A DNA stretch of 64,000 bases from Halovivax cerinus (GCF_024498195.1 NZ_CP101824.1:2790001-2854000), one strand, 5' to 3'. Shown: positions 8,251 through 18,327, counted from the first letter of the stretch. Notes: generated by a model from the sequence alone, not told the origin. A program made the numbers and translations.

Positions 8251-9588
8251 ATGACCAGTGTCGGCATCGACGCGATCGAGATCTGGACGGGGAACCTCGA
8301 ACTGGATCTCCCCAACACGTTCGCCCCGGCGCAGGGGAAAGATCCGGAGTACTACACGAAGGGCATCGGCCTCAACGCGAGTTCGTTCCCGGACACCTAC
8401 GAGGACATCGTCACGATGGGGGCCAACGCGGCCTACCGGCTGATGGAGCGAAAGGGGCTGGAGCCGGACGATATCGGCCGGATCGATGTGGCTACCGAGA
8501 GTTCCTTCGATAAGTCAAAGCCGATATCGACGTACGTCGCAGGGTGTCTCGAACAGGTCTACGACGGTGACTTCCACCACGCGAACAAGGGCGAGCGAAA
8601 GTTCGCCTGTATCGCCGGAACGCAGTGTCTCGACGACGCGTACAACTGGATCCGCGCTGGACGCAACCGCGGGCGCGCGGCACTCGTCATCGCCACGGAC
8701 ACCGCACTGTACGAGCGCGACGACCCCGGTGAGGCGACCCAGGGCGCCGGCGCCGTGGCGATGCTGATCGACGAAGATCCCAGTATCGTCGAACTGACGA
8801 CCGACCAGGGCTACGGGAGCGCCGACGAGACGGACTTCCTCAAACCGCAACAGCAGTTCCCGAGCGTCGACGGCAAGCGCTCGATGCAGGTCTACCTCGC
8901 CCGCATGCGTGAGGCGTTAGAGGACTACGAGCACGTCGCTGGCGACAGCCACCCGGACGACTTCGCGTTCGTCCCGTTCCACACGCCGTTCCCAGGCATG
9001 GTGCGCAAGGCCGCCGTCCTGGCGTATCGGCACATGATCCGCGACACCCCGATCGAGGACGAGTTGGCCGAGGAGATCGGGAGCCAGCCCCGCCGCGAGG
9101 CGTACGACGACGAAGCGGCCTACGAGGAGGCCGTCCGCGACTACATGGATGCGCTGAAAGAGACCGAGCGCTACCAGGACTGGTACACCAGCACGATCGA
9201 ACCGACACTTTCGATCTCCCGAGAGGTCGGCAACTGGTACACCGGCTCGGTCCACGTGGCTCGCACCTCGGCGCTCATACACGCCCTGGAGACCGACCGT
9301 GACCTCGCCGGCGAGACGCTCGGCGTCGGATCCTACGGTAGTGGCGCCCAGGCCGAGGTACACGGAGAGGTCGTCGCCGACGGCTGGCGCGAAGAGGTCG
9401 CGGCGATCGACATCGCGGAGCAACTCGACGACCGCCGATCGATCTCGTTCGAGGAGTACGAGGCCATCCACGACGCCCACAACCACGACAAGGACGTCGA
9501 ACCGACCGAGATCACTACGCCGGAAGACGAGTTCGTCTTCGACGGCTGGGGACGCATGGGCGAGCGCACGTACCGGTTCGTCGAGTGA
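8251..9588 (+). CDS. mvaS: Hydroxymethylglutaryl-CoA synthase
   Basis: A 445-residue enzyme that condenses acetyl-CoA and acetoacetyl-CoA to HMG-CoA, the first committed step to mevalonate and archaeal isoprenoid lipids. It is a thiolase-fold protein of normal haloarchaeal length. Visible active-site features are the Glu in 'VATESSFDKSKP' (about E83), the nucleophile Cys120 in 'GERKFACIAGTQCL', and the His in 'FVPFHTPFPGM'. The C-terminal 'GSYGSGAQAEVHGEVV' is the conserved glycine-rich loop near the active site. It has its own TATA element and ends before a degenerate 33-bp repeat. Confidence 0.96.
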   Translation: MTSVGIDAIEIWTGNLELDLPNTFAPAQGKDPEYYTKGIGLNASSFPDTYEDIVTMGANAAYRLMERKGLEPDDIGRIDVATESSFDKSKPISTYVAGCLEQVYDGDFHHANKGERKFACIAGTQCLDDAYNWIRAGRNRGRAALVIATDTALYERDDPGEATQGAGAVAMLIDEDPSIVELTTDQGYGSADETDFLKPQQQFPSVDGKRSMQVYLARMREALEDYEHVAGDSHPDDFAFVPFHTPFPGMVRKAAVLAYRHMIRDTPIEDELAEEIGSQPRREAYDDEAAYEEAVRDYMDALKETERYQDWYTSTIEPTLSISREVGNWYTGSVHVARTSALIHALETDRDLAGETLGVGSYGSGAQAEVHGEVVADGWREEVAAIDIAEQLDDRRSISFEEYEAIHDAHNHDKDVEPTEITTPEDEFVFDGWGRMGERTYRFVE

Positions 9589-9625
9589 GAGGGCCGTCCG
9601 CTCGGTCACCAGTCCGGCCGCTCCA

Positions 9626-9736
9626 ACCGTCCCGTCTGTACGTCGTTCGACCGCTCGAACCGTCCAGTTGAGACGTCGTTCGCTCGTTCTAGCTGTTCAC
9701 GTGGTAGGTTGTTCGCCCGTTCGAGCCGTTCAGTTG
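9626..9736. repeat. Degenerate 33-bp tandem repeat downstream of mvaS
   Basis: Three units of exactly 33 bases (9626-9658, 9659-9691, 9692-9724) and part of a fourth share the frame 'CCGT.C..T....CGTCGTTCG' followed by 'CCGTTCGA'. Because 33 is a multiple of three, one plus-strand frame reads as an 11-residue repeat ('SNRPVCTSFDR', 'SNRPVETSFAR'), but there is no convincing start. The rest of the gap to the permease at 9947 holds nothing else I recognise. Confidence 0.65.
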
Positions 9737-9946
9737 TTTCTCCATTACCCCTCCAGACATCCACACTGGCTGTGTTATCGCAACCAGGAGTCTGTCGCGA
9801 ATTTCGATCGCGGTGTCGGCCGTGTCCTGCCGACCGCTCCGGCGACGCGTTCGCCGGGGACCGCGCTCTCGGGGGTGGCCGGACGTATTAGATATCGAAC
9901 AATCGGTATCAGTGGACTAATGTGAGTTGCGAGAACAGGTGGAGAC

Positions 9947-11113
9947 ATGGACGCGTCTCGGGATCCGCCCGACTGGCTCACCGAACAGCCGGGATTGACA
10001 GCGCTCGCGGTCGTCAGCATACTACTGGCGTTGCTGGTGATCGTCCCGTACCTCCAGTACGTGCTGTTCGGTGTGGTCCTCGCGTACATCGCCCATCCGG
10101 TCCAGCAGCGACTGGAGCGCTACGTCCGGCCGACGATCGCGTCGCTCGTCGTCGTCGCGGCGACCGTCGTCGTCGTGTTGCTCCCGCTCGTGTACCTGCT
10201 AACCGTCGCGTTTCGTCAGGGGCTTCTCGTCGTCGAGTGGATCCGGGACGAAGAACTCGACGTCGCGACGATCGAACAACTCCTGGAGAGCAACGGCTAC
10301 GCCGTCGATCTGGTAGAACTCTACGAGGCGAACCAGGATCGTATCGCCTCCGGGATCCAGCAACTGACCGACGCGGCGATCAACGTCGTCGGTGGTCTCC
10401 CGAACATGTTCATCGGGCTGACGATCACGACCTTCGTCCTGTTCGGGCTGCTTCGGGACGGCGTTCGCCTCGTCGAGTGGGTCCAGTGGGTCATTCCCGT
10501 CGACGACGAGATTCTGGCCGATCTCCAGGAGGGAATCGACGAACTCATGTGGGCCTCCGTGGTCGGCAACGTCGCAGTCGCGGTCATCCAGGCCATCATG
10601 CTCGGCGCCGGCCTGTGGGTCGCAGGCGTCCCGGCCGTGATCTTTCTCACGGTCGCGACGTTCGTCCTGACCCTCCTGCCACTCATCGGCGCGTTCGGTG
10701 TCTGGATCCCCGCATCAATCTACCTCCTCGCGACCGGTAGCACGACCGCTGGTGCGGCGATGGTGGTGTACGGTATGTTCGTCACGTTCTCCGATTCGTA
10801 CTACCGGCCGGCGATCATCGGCCAGACCGGCGGGTACAACGCCGTCATCGTCATCGTCGGTATCTTCGGGGGCCTGGTCGCCTTCGGCGCCATCGGTCTG
10901 TTCCTCGGCCCGGTCGTCCTCGGCGCGACGAAGCTCGTCCTCGACAGTTTCGCCCGTGTTCGAACGGGGGAGGAACCACCCGGTGCGGTTGCCGACGCCG
11001 ATGGGGGCCCGAAACCTGGCTCGGATGCGACGGATGCGGACGACTCGACGGGGTCCGAATCGGGAGGCGACGGAGCCTCTCACCCCGACGAACCGACGGA
11101 TCGAACCGGCTGA
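9947..11113 (+). CDS. AI-2E (YhhT/PerM-type) family transporter
   Basis: A 388-residue membrane protein. It has the AI-2E exporter layout: two or three N-terminal membrane helices ('GLTALAVVSILLALLVIV', then 'LVVVAATVVVVLLPLVYLL'), a soluble amphipathic middle (about 90-150), and a C-terminal block of five helices with 'LLPLIGAFGVWIPASIYL' and 'YYRPAIIGQTGGYNAVIV', the signature region of the family. The last 45 residues are a disordered acidic tail. The family is named for autoinducer-2 export, but several members are Na+/H+ antiporters; the substrate here is unknown. 'AGGTGGAG' just before the ATG could act as a ribosome binding site. Confidence 0.88.
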   Translation: MDASRDPPDWLTEQPGLTALAVVSILLALLVIVPYLQYVLFGVVLAYIAHPVQQRLERYVRPTIASLVVVAATVVVVLLPLVYLLTVAFRQGLLVVEWIRDEELDVATIEQLLESNGYAVDLVELYEANQDRIASGIQQLTDAAINVVGGLPNMFIGLTITTFVLFGLLRDGVRLVEWVQWVIPVDDEILADLQEGIDELMWASVVGNVAVAVIQAIMLGAGLWVAGVPAVIFLTVATFVLTLLPLIGAFGVWIPASIYLLATGSTTAGAAMVVYGMFVTFSDSYYRPAIIGQTGGYNAVIVIVGIFGGLVAFGAIGLFLGPVVLGATKLVLDSFARVRTGEEPPGAVADADGGPKPGSDATDADDSTGSESGGDGASHPDEPTDRTG

Positions 11114-11266
11114 GTACCCGGACGAGTGACCGAGACGGACATCGAAAGAGGTGCGTTCATTATCCCCCCGTGGCAAGTCACGTCTACTGTGTACCGTCAC
11201 GTCGCCGACGCAGTGTCTGGCGGAGGGTTCGAACCGACGGCGAACTGGCGGCACCGAACGTAAACA

Positions 11267-12604
11267 ATGGACGGATCACGCACGACGGGGAGTCCGTACG
11301 CTCCTCACACGGACACGGAGACGGCGGCCATGCTCGATGCGGTGGGGGTCGACTCGGAGGAGGCGCTCTTCGACATTCCGGAGCCGGTGCAGTTCGACGG
11401 TGACTTCGGAATCGACGCCCGCTCGGAACGAGAGGCTCGCCAGCTGGTCGAATCGATTCTCGAACGAAACGACGATCTGGTCGAACTGCTCGGACGGGGC
11501 CACTACGGCTACTACATTCCCTCGCTGGTCGACCACCTCTCGGACCGCTCCGAGTTTCTCACCTCGTACACGCAGTACCAGCCGGAAGTTTCGCAGGGCT
11601 TCCTGCAGGCACTCTTCGAGTACCAGTCGATGCTCGTGGAGTTGACGGGCCTCGAGGTCGCGAACTGCTCGATGTACGACGCCGCGACGGCGCTCGGCGA
11701 AGCGGCGACGCTCGCCGACCGGGTTCGCGGGGTCTCGGGCTCGGTCGTCCTCGTTCCCGAGATCCTCGATGAGAACAAGCGCTCGACGCTCGGCAACTAC
11801 GTCGCCGGGACCGACCTCGTCGTCGAGACGTACGCGATGGACGACGGCGCGGCCGACGTAGACTCGATCGCCGATCGGCTGGACGAGGACGTCGTCATGC
11901 TGTACGCGGAGAATCCCACCGTTCGCGGGACGATCGAACCCGGACTCTCGGCACTCGGCGACCTCGCGACCGAGTCGGACACGTTGTTCGTCCTCGGCTC
12001 CGACCCCGTCGCCCTCTCGCTGCTCGAACGGCCGGCCGACGTCGGCGCCGACGTCGTAATCGGAGACGCGAGCGTCCTCGGATTGCCGACCGCCTACGGC
12101 ATGGGCCTCGGCCTCTTCGCGACGCGCGAGGACTACCTGCGTCAGGTTCCCGGCAGACTGGTCGGTGCGAGCGAAGACGGCGACGATCGTCGAGCCTACA
12201 CGCTCACCCTCCAGACGCGCGAACAGCACATTCGCCGCGAACGAGCGACGAGCAACATCTGCACGAACCAGGCCTGGGTGGCGCTGCGGACGGCGATCCA
12301 CGCCGCGACACTCGGGCCGGACGGGTTGGTCGATCTGGCGACGCGCGACGTCACCCGGGCGCGCGAACTGGCCGATCGGGTCGACGCCCTCCCCGGCGTC
12401 ACGGCGCCGGTTCACGACCGACACCACGTCCGTGAGTTCGTGGCCAGTGTCGACGGCTCCGCGTCGGGGATCGCCACCGACCTCGAGGACCACGGATACG
12501 CGGTGCACGCCCTCGGCGCGGACGAACTCCAGATCTGCGTCGCGGGCGCGACCGACGACGAACTCGATGGATTCGTCGACGCCCTCTCGGAGGTGATTCG
12601 ATGA
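11267..12604 (+). CDS. gcvPA: Glycine dehydrogenase (decarboxylating) subunit 1
   Basis: A 445-residue N-terminal-half subunit of the P protein. With gcvPB it decarboxylates glycine and loads the aminomethyl group onto lipoyl-GcvH. Archaea and many bacteria use this two-subunit form in place of one protein of about 950 residues. The family block '[16 protein letters not shown]' is followed by '[32 protein letters not shown]'-type sequence, and '[13 protein letters not shown]'-like text appears here as '[18 protein letters not shown]'. Its last codon overlaps the start of gcvPB (ATGA), which fits translational coupling. Confidence 0.95.
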   Translation: MDGSRTTGSPYAPHTDTETAAMLDAVGVDSEEALFDIPEPVQFDGDFGIDARSEREARQLVESILERNDDLVELLGRGHYGYYIPSLVDHLSDRSEFLTSYTQYQPEVSQGFLQALFEYQSMLVELTGLEVANCSMYDAATALGEAATLADRVRGVSGSVVLVPEILDENKRSTLGNYVAGTDLVVETYAMDDGAADVDSIADRLDEDVVMLYAENPTVRGTIEPGLSALGDLATESDTLFVLGSDPVALSLLERPADVGADVVIGDASVLGLPTAYGMGLGLFATREDYLRQVPGRLVGASEDGDDRRAYTLTLQTREQHIRRERATSNICTNQAWVALRTAIHAATLGPDGLVDLATRDVTRARELADRVDALPGVTAPVHDRHHVREFVASVDGSASGIATDLEDHGYAVHALGADELQICVAGATDDELDGFVDALSEVIR

Positions 12605-14118
12605 GTGACGACGGATCGGCCGAGATTCGCCACGACCAGGCTCGCTGGTCGACGAACGGGACGTACGAACCGCTGCTCTCGGAGAAGGACTCGACGAAAG
12701 TCACAGTCGACGCCGACGCGGCGGGTCTCCCCGACGACCTGACTCGGGACTCGCTCGAGCTCCCGGGTCTGTCCGAATCGGAGCTCTCGCGTCACTACAC
12801 GCGCCTCTCCCAGCAGACCTACGGGATCACCAGCGGGCCGTACCCGCTCGGGTCCTGTACCATGAAGTACAACCCGCCGTTCACAGAGGACGTCGCGGCG
12901 CTGCCGGGGGCGGCGGTCCACCCCGACCGCTCAGAGGCGTCGATCCAGGGAACGCTCGAACTCCTGTTCCGGCTACAAGGCTACCTCGCCCGTATCGGCG
13001 GGATGGACGCCGTGACGCTCCAGCCGCCCGCAGGTGCGGCCGGCGAGTTCGTCGGCATCCGCGTCGCCGCGGCCTACCACGAGCACAACGGCGAGGGCCA
13101 CCGCGACGAGGTCATCGTCCCAGAGAGCGCGCACGGAACGAACTTCGCGACGGCGGCGCTGGGCGGATACGACGTCGTCTCGCTGCCGAGCGACGAGCAC
13201 GGCCGCGTCGATCTCGACGCGCTGGAGGCGGCGTTGTCGGAGAGTACGGCTGCGTTGATGCTTACCAACCCGAACACGCTCGGGCTGTTCGAGCGTGACA
13301 TCGAGGAGATCGCCGCGATGGTCCACGACGTCGGCGGACTGTTGTACTACGACGGGGCGAACTTAAACGCCCTCCTCGGTCGGGCCCGACCCGGCGACAT
13401 GGGCTTCGACGTGATGCACTACAACGTCCACAAGACGTTCGCGACGCCCCACGGTGGCGGCGGGCCCGGCGCCGGTCCCGTCGGTGTCGTTTCGGAACTC
13501 GCACCGTTCCTCCCTGCGCCGCGCGTGCGCGATGCGGACGAGCCGACGGACGCCGGCGTCGAGACCACTGAAGCCGACGCCCCGGATCCGACCGCCGACA
13601 GCACCGGCGCGGCGTACGAACTCTTCGACCCCGAGCACACGATCGGGCACGTCCACGGGTTCCAGGGCAACTGGCTCGTCCTGGTGAAGACGTTCGCCTA
13701 CATCGCCCGCCTGGGCGACGAGGGACTCGCGGACGCGAGCGCGAAGGCGGTGCTCAACGCGAACTACCTGGGGAGCCAGATCGACTACGAAATCCCCTAC
13801 GAGCCGTTCCACCACGAGTTCGTCGCAAGCGCAGGCGAGCAAGACGCCGCCGACGTGGCAAAGCGCATGCTCGATTACGGCGTCCACCCGCCGACGACGA
13901 AGTGGCCCGAGATCGTCTCGCAGGCGCTCATGACCGAACCCACCGAAGTCGAGTCGAAGTCCACGCTCGACCAGCTCGCTGCCGCGTTCGACGCGGTGGC
14001 CGAGGAGGACGACGCGACGATCGAGGCCGCACCGTCTCGGACCACCGCAAAACGCATCGATCAGACGAGTGCGGCGCGAACCCCGCGACTGTCCTGGCAG
14101 GCGCTCGACGACGAGTAG
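12601..14118 (+). CDS. gcvPB: Glycine dehydrogenase (decarboxylating) subunit 2
   Basis: A 505-residue subunit that carries the pyridoxal phosphate of the P protein. The PLP lysine lies near residue 278 in '[20 protein letters not shown]', and 'GSCTMKYNP' and '[13 protein letters not shown]' are standard family blocks. A run of about 30 extra residues after '[14 protein letters not shown]' (near 305-335) is an acidic, low-complexity insert of the sort haloarchaea add to surface loops. It overlaps gcvPA by four bases. The gcvT-gcvH pair lies 8 kb upstream on the other strand, so the system is encoded at two loci. Confidence 0.96.
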   Translation: MSDDGSAEIRHDQARWSTNGTYEPLLSEKDSTKVTVDADAAGLPDDLTRDSLELPGLSESELSRHYTRLSQQTYGITSGPYPLGSCTMKYNPPFTEDVAALPGAAVHPDRSEASIQGTLELLFRLQGYLARIGGMDAVTLQPPAGAAGEFVGIRVAAAYHEHNGEGHRDEVIVPESAHGTNFATAALGGYDVVSLPSDEHGRVDLDALEAALSESTAALMLTNPNTLGLFERDIEEIAAMVHDVGGLLYYDGANLNALLGRARPGDMGFDVMHYNVHKTFATPHGGGGPGAGPVGVVSELAPFLPAPRVRDADEPTDAGVETTEADAPDPTADSTGAAYELFDPEHTIGHVHGFQGNWLVLVKTFAYIARLGDEGLADASAKAVLNANYLGSQIDYEIPYEPFHHEFVASAGEQDAADVAKRMLDYGVHPPTTKWPEIVSQALMTEPTEVESKSTLDQLAAAFDAVAEEDDATIEAAPSRTTAKRIDQTSAARTPRLSWQALDDE

Positions 14119-14131
14119 CAGTATGCCGTGA

Positions 14132-14674
14132 TCAGGTGGACCGAACGCGCTCGGCGATTCGTTCGAGCGTGTCGTACTCGTCTGCGGAATACGCGATCAC
14201 CCGACAGTCGGTGACCGCGTCCGGCTCGTAGTCTCGGATCGCCTCGAAAACGGTCCGAGCGCCCGCCTCGAACGAGAAGCCGGCCGCACCCGTCCCCAGA
14301 ACGGGGACGACGATAGACTCACACCCGAGATCGTCAGCCATTTCGAGTGCGTTGACCGTCGCGTCCCGGATGCTGTCCGCCGTCGCCCGCCCGTCGCCGT
14401 AGTGGGGCATCGCGGCGGCGTGAATCACGTACTCCGCGTCGAGATCGTATGCGCCGGTGACCGCGACCGCGCCGAGGTCGATCGGTCCCTTCGACGTCGC
14501 CTCGTCGTTGATCGGGCCGTTGGCCCCGCGCCGAAGCGCACCGGCGACGCCGCTTCCCATCCGCACACTCGTCCCGGCGGCGTTCACCAGTGCATCCGCA
14601 CGCTGTCGGGCGATATCGCCCTGGACGGTGGCGAACTTCACAGGGGAAGTAGGGCTTCGAGGACAGTGAACCAT
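14132..14674 (-). CDS. Macro domain protein (O-acetyl-ADP-ribose deacetylase-like)
   Basis: A single 180-residue macro domain. It starts 'FATVQGDIARQRADALVNAAGTSVRMGSGV', where D and the 'VNAAG' loop bind ADP-ribose, followed by the glycine-rich 'MGSGVAGALRRGANG' and the phosphate loop 'VPVLGTGAAGFSF'. Macro domains of this MacroD-like type remove acetyl or ADP-ribose groups. The frame extends upstream to 15067, but the extra 131 residues overlap noncoding sequence and have no macro features; ATG 14674 ('MVHCPRSP') is the nearest sensible start. It converges on gcvPB with a 13-base gap. Confidence 0.88.
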   Translation of the reverse strand: MVHCPRSPTSPVKFATVQGDIARQRADALVNAAGTSVRMGSGVAGALRRGANGPINDEATSKGPIDLGAVAVTGAYDLDAEYVIHAAAMPHYGDGRATADSIRDATVNALEMADDLGCESIVVPVLGTGAAGFSFEAGARTVFEAIRDYEPDAVTDCRVIAYSADEYDTLERIAERVRST

Positions 14675-14982
14675 CCGCCGGGGGTACGTCGGTCGACGCA
14701 TCAGACTCGACTCGCTCGACCGTGCGATTCGACCGTGTACATCGACGGCTGGTACGACAAAGCGGTCGACGGTGCCGATCGTACGATCGTGTGTCGACCG
14801 ATTTAGTCCCCCCACAATCCTCACGGTGTGGTGAACCACCGACGTAGCGTCGGCGGACGACCGAGACCCGCTCACTGGCGTGGGTCCCGTTCGGGGACTC
14901 GCTTCCAGCAGTCGGACAGCCGCGATTCGACGGAGACTGGTATCAGTCTCAGGGAGCGTCTCGGGGGTCAACGAAGCGGTTC
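14675..14982. other. Intergenic stretch with no gene recognised
   Basis: About 300 bases separate the macro-domain gene from the HiPIP lipoprotein, both on the minus strand. Frames run through it on both strands but show shadow-like composition (Arg and Ser rich). It should contain the macro gene promoter; I see no clear TATA box. Confidence 0.4.
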
Positions 14983-15714
14983 TCAGGCCGCTTCGCTGAC
15001 GTGTTCCCAGATCGAACACCAGTCTTCGACTGCGACGTACCCCTCGACCTTCGCACAGGCGCCCCACGTGTCGCCGTTCTCGTCCGGGATGTACTCGGCA
15101 CAGTTTCCGCAGGACTGTCCCGGTCGAGCGACCCCGTCTGCGATCGCATCTACCGACTCCATCAGGCTACCGGCGTCTTGACTCTGGAGTTCGTCCGGCG
15201 TGCGCTCCTCGCCGGCTTGCGAACTCGCGGTCTGGTAGGCCGCCGGCACCTCGGCCGTCGCCAACTCGTCTTCGGATACCCCATCGGGGACCTCCGGTTC
15301 GGGCAACGTCTCGTAAATCGTACACCAGTCCTCGCCGTCGATGTACCCCTCGACCTCCGCACAGGCACCGAACTCGTCGCCGTTTTTGTCCGGAATGTAA
15401 TCGGCGCAGTTCGCACAGCACGTCCCCGGTTGATGCGCGTCGTTCTCCTGGGCCGCCTCGTAGTCGGAGAAACTGACCTCCGATTTCGGACGCACCTCGT
15501 CGGGGTCGCGTTCTTCGGCTCCCAGTGAGGTCGCAGACACGTACACGTCTGGAACGGGACCGCTTTCGAACTCCTCTCGTGAGACGCCCGCCGGGCGCTC
15601 CTCGCCGTTCTCGTCGTCGGGATCCGTCGTCTCATCGCCGTCGTCTCCGTCGGTGCACCCACTCAGTGCTGCGACACCGACAGTCGCCACGAGGTACCTC
15701 CGTCGACACCACAT
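14983..15714 (-). CDS. Lipoprotein with two high-potential iron-sulfur (HiPIP) domains
   Basis: A 243-residue exported electron carrier. The N-terminus 'MWCRRRYLVATVGVAALSGC' has three Arg, a hydrophobic stretch and a lipobox ending at Cys20, the usual Tat-lipoprotein form in haloarchaea. Two HiPIP domains follow. Domain 1 has cluster ligands C100, C103, C118 and C131 ('CANC', 'FGACAEVEGY', 'GEDWC'). Domain 2 has C202, C205, C220 and C233 ('CGNC', 'WGACAKVEGY', 'VEDWC'). Each domain should hold one 4Fe-4S cluster at high potential. A start at 15759 would add 15 residues before the signal, so I prefer 15714. It lies next to tryptophanase on the same strand, 190 bases away; a functional link is not shown. 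Confidence 0.85.
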   Translation of the reverse strand: MWCRRRYLVATVGVAALSGCTDGDDGDETTDPDDENGEERPAGVSREEFESGPVPDVYVSATSLGAEERDPDEVRPKSEVSFSDYEAAQENDAHQPGTCCANCADYIPDKNGDEFGACAEVEGYIDGEDWCTIYETLPEPEVPDGVSEDELATAEVPAAYQTASSQAGEERTPDELQSQDAGSLMESVDAIADGVARPGQSCGNCAEYIPDENGDTWGACAKVEGYVAVEDWCSIWEHVSEAA

Positions 15715-15904
15715 ATCGCCGTTCGATACTCGGTTCCACCGAGAACGCCGCTGTGACATACTCGTGGCGTACTCCGAGGTGACTTTGTTAGGTGTCTCGT
15801 ACGAGCGGTGTCCGCTACGGCGGGTACGACAGGAGTGTTGACGCTGGTTATTACTTCGCGTTCTCGGTCGATTACCGGGTATCTCTCGTCTGGGTCCGAC
15901 CGGC

Positions 15905-17290
15905 TCACTCGGTGCTGGTCGTCGAGGGAGTCGTCGTCGGGACCGGCTCGAGTTCCGCGGTGAAGTGTCTGAGCTCCGGAATCGGCGGGTCGGATGCGAG
16001 ACGGAGGCCGCGCACCGACTCGTGGTCCTCGAAAACCGACCGAACCGTCTCCGCGACGTGGTCGAAGTGGGCCGGGCCGTAGGTTCGGCGGGGGACCGCG
16101 AGGCGGACGAGTTCCGGCCGGTCGGCGTCGGGGAAGGCGAAGCTGCCGAGTTCGACGCCACGAACGCCGCCCTCCAGGTAGCATTCACAGACGAGTGCCT
16201 GGCCCGGGAATTCGTCTGCGGGGATCTGTGGGAGGGCCGCAGCCGCGTCGATGTAGACGGCGTGGCCGCCGATCGGTTCGTAGACGGGAACGCCGTCGTC
16301 GGCGAGTCGCTCGCCGAATTGCCGGACCTGCTCCACCCGATCCGCGACGTAGGCCGCTTCGACCGCTTCCCTGAGGCCGACTGCGAGCGCCTCCATGTCC
16401 CGGCCGGCCATCCCGCCGTAGGTTGGAAACCCCTCGTAGAGGATGGCCCGGTGCTTGCACGCCTGATAGAGGTCGTCGTCGTCCGTCGCGACGAATCCCC
16501 CGACGTTGACGAGCCCGTCTTTCTTCCCACTCATCACGAGCGCGTCCGCGTAGCCGAGTTGTTCGCGTGCGATCTCGGCGACGGTCGCGTCGTCGAACTC
16601 GTCCTCTCGTTCGGAGACGAAGTAAGCGTTCTCGGCGAATCGACAGGCGTCGATGACGAACGTCGCGTCGATCTCCGCGGCGAACCGGGCGACCTCCCGC
16701 GTGTTCGAAACGCTGACGGGCTGGCCGGCCGCCGAGTTGTTGGTGATGGTGAGCACGACCGCCGGGATGGCGTCGGTGCCGACGTCGTCGACGATCTCGC
16801 GGGCCCGATCGATAGAGAAGTTGCCGTCGAACTGGCCGCCGCGGGCGGTGGGATCACGGGCCCCGTCGACCGGGCAATCGACCGGCCGGGCGCCCTGGTT
16901 CGCCACGTGCGCTCGCGTGGTGTCGAAGTGGGTGTTGTTCAGGACGACGTCGCCCTCGTCGACGAGTGATCCGTAGAGGACGTTTTCGGCGCCGCGACCC
17001 TGGTGGGCGGGGACGACCTGTGGAAAGCCCATGACGTCCCTGACGGCCGATTCGAGGCGTTCGAAGCTCGACGACCCGGCGTAGGACTCGTCGCCGCGGT
17101 GGAGGGCCGCCCACTGCTCGTCGCTCATCGCGCCCGTACCGCTGTCGGTGAGCAGGTCGATATAGACGTCGTCTGCGTCGACGTTGAAGACGTTGTATCC
17201 GGCCGTTTCGAGTGCTTCCTCACGCTCGGTGCGTGACGGCAGTCGGATCCGCTCTGAGACCTTCGTTCGGTACGTTGGCATACTGGACAC
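15905..17290 (-). CDS. tnaA: Tryptophanase (tryptophan indole-lyase) / beta-eliminating lyase
   Basis: A 461-residue PLP enzyme of the beta-eliminating lyase family, which splits L-tryptophan to indole, pyruvate and ammonia (tyrosine phenol-lyase is the close relative). Visible blocks are 'LLTDSGTGAMSDEQWAAL', 'PAHQGRGAENVLYGSL', 'THFDTTRAHVANQGARPVD', 'VIDACRFAENAYFV' and the PLP-lysine motif 'VMSGKKDGLVNVGGF' (Lys about 256-257). 'FPTYGGMAGRDMEALAVGL' follows the family. I favour tryptophanase from overall resemblance; tyrosine phenol-lyase cannot be fully excluded. No leader peptide of the E. coli tnaC type is seen upstream. Confidence 0.88.
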   Translation of the reverse strand: MSSMPTYRTKVSERIRLPSRTEREEALETAGYNVFNVDADDVYIDLLTDSGTGAMSDEQWAALHRGDESYAGSSSFERLESAVRDVMGFPQVVPAHQGRGAENVLYGSLVDEGDVVLNNTHFDTTRAHVANQGARPVDCPVDGARDPTARGGQFDGNFSIDRAREIVDDVGTDAIPAVVLTITNNSAAGQPVSVSNTREVARFAAEIDATFVIDACRFAENAYFVSEREDEFDDATVAEIAREQLGYADALVMSGKKDGLVNVGGFVATDDDDLYQACKHRAILYEGFPTYGGMAGRDMEALAVGLREAVEAAYVADRVEQVRQFGERLADDGVPVYEPIGGHAVYIDAAAALPQIPADEFPGQALVCECYLEGGVRGVELGSFAFPDADRPELVRLAVPRRTYGPAHFDHVAETVRSVFEDHESVRGLRLASDPPIPELRHFTAELEPVPTTTPSTTSTE

Positions 17291-17652
17291 AGGGGCGTTG
17301 GCGTGAAGAAATCGAGTGATCGTGCCTGTTCATCACCGATCCGATACTCGCTCTCGTGGCGGTCCCCGTCCAGCAACCGATATCCGCCACCACCGGTGGA
17401 CGAGGCCGTCGGAGACGGCAGGGGTGCGGCGGGCATGGGACCGCCCGGTTACGGCAGTCGTGTTAGGGGGCGTGCGATCGTGACCGTCTCCGCTTCGAGC
17501 GAACCGGTCACGAGCGGTGCCCGTCGATCCGGCCAGTTCGCGATCCGTCGTCACTGGCTGAGAGTCGATGCTCGTCGTGACGGGACCGGTACCGTCCCGT
17601 CGGTCCGGGCGAAATCAGTACGATTTATTGGGCCGGTCGTGAAGGTTCGAGC
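17291..17652. promoter_or_regulatory. Divergent intergenic region; TATA element for the EthD gene at 17622-17630
   Basis: This 360-base gap separates the divergent tnaA and EthD genes and should hold both promoters. 'GATTTATTG' (17622-17630) is centred about 27 bases before the ATG at 17653, so the EthD transcript is probably leaderless. For tnaA I see no convincing TATA box. Nothing else is recognised. Confidence 0.5.
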
Positions 17653-18327
17653 ATGCACAAACACGTTTCTCTGTTGACGCGCACGGACGCCGTTTCGCAC
17701 GACGAGTTCGTCGACCGTTGGCAGGCCGCCGACCTAGACGAGGAGATCGACGGCGTCGTCCGCTATCACGAGGTCCTCCCGACCATGCCGGAACACGCTG
17801 AGTTCGACGGCCTCGCGGAGTTCTTCTTCGAAGACGAGGCGGCCTACGAGGACGCAGTCGACGACGATTCGCTCGTCTCGAACGTCGGCGGGGAGTTCGC
17901 CGAGGCCGTCGCGGACGAGCGCGGAATGGCCGGCGAGCCGATCGTCCAGCGCGACGACGTCGACGGCGACTCCGACGAACTGTTCAAGCACTCTGCCTTC
18001 CTCGTCCGGCAGGCGGACATGACCCACGAGGCGTTCGTCGATCACTGGCAGAACAACCACACGCCGATCGCTCGCGAGATCACCGGCGTCGTCAAGTACG
18101 ACACCGTCGTCCCCACGGATCCCGACGCCCAGCCGTTCGACGGCATCGCGGAACTGTACTTCGAGGACATCGACGCCCTCTACGACGCGCTCGGCAGCGA
18201 GGGCTCGCGTGACTACGAGGCAGTCGGCGAGATGGCCGAGAAGGCCCGCGAAGACGTGAACAACTTCCTGGCGATCGACGAGCGACCGCGCTTCATCGGC
18301 CAGGAACACCTCGTCAGCGGGCGGTGA
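17653..18327 (+). CDS. Protein with two EthD/dimeric alpha-beta barrel domains
   Basis: A 224-residue protein made of two similar halves. Each starts with a line like 'SLLTRTDAVSHDEFVDRW' or 'AFLVRQADMTHEAFVDHW', continues to 'GVVRYHEVLPT' or 'GVVKYDTVVPT', and then 'FDGLAEFFFEDEAAY' or 'FDGIAELYFEDIDAL'. This is the EthD fold (dimeric ferredoxin-like barrel), seen in enzymes and helper proteins of ether or polyketide metabolism; the tandem copy would form the barrel within one chain. No function is assigned. The stop overlaps the next gene's GTG start, so it forms an operon with the HD protein. Confidence 0.8.
   Translation: MHKHVSLLTRTDAVSHDEFVDRWQAADLDEEIDGVVRYHEVLPTMPEHAEFDGLAEFFFEDEAAYEDAVDDDSLVSNVGGEFAEAVADERGMAGEPIVQRDDVDGDSDELFKHSAFLVRQADMTHEAFVDHWQNNHTPIAREITGVVKYDTVVPTDPDAQPFDGIAELYFEDIDALYDALGSEGSRDYEAVGEMAEKAREDVNNFLAIDERPRFIGQEHLVSGR

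Noticed and set aside
14983-16530. A single 515-residue minus-strand protein including the HiPIP domains
   Set aside because: The N-terminal half is an out-of-frame reading of tnaA; the lipoprotein signal at 15714 shows where the real gene begins.
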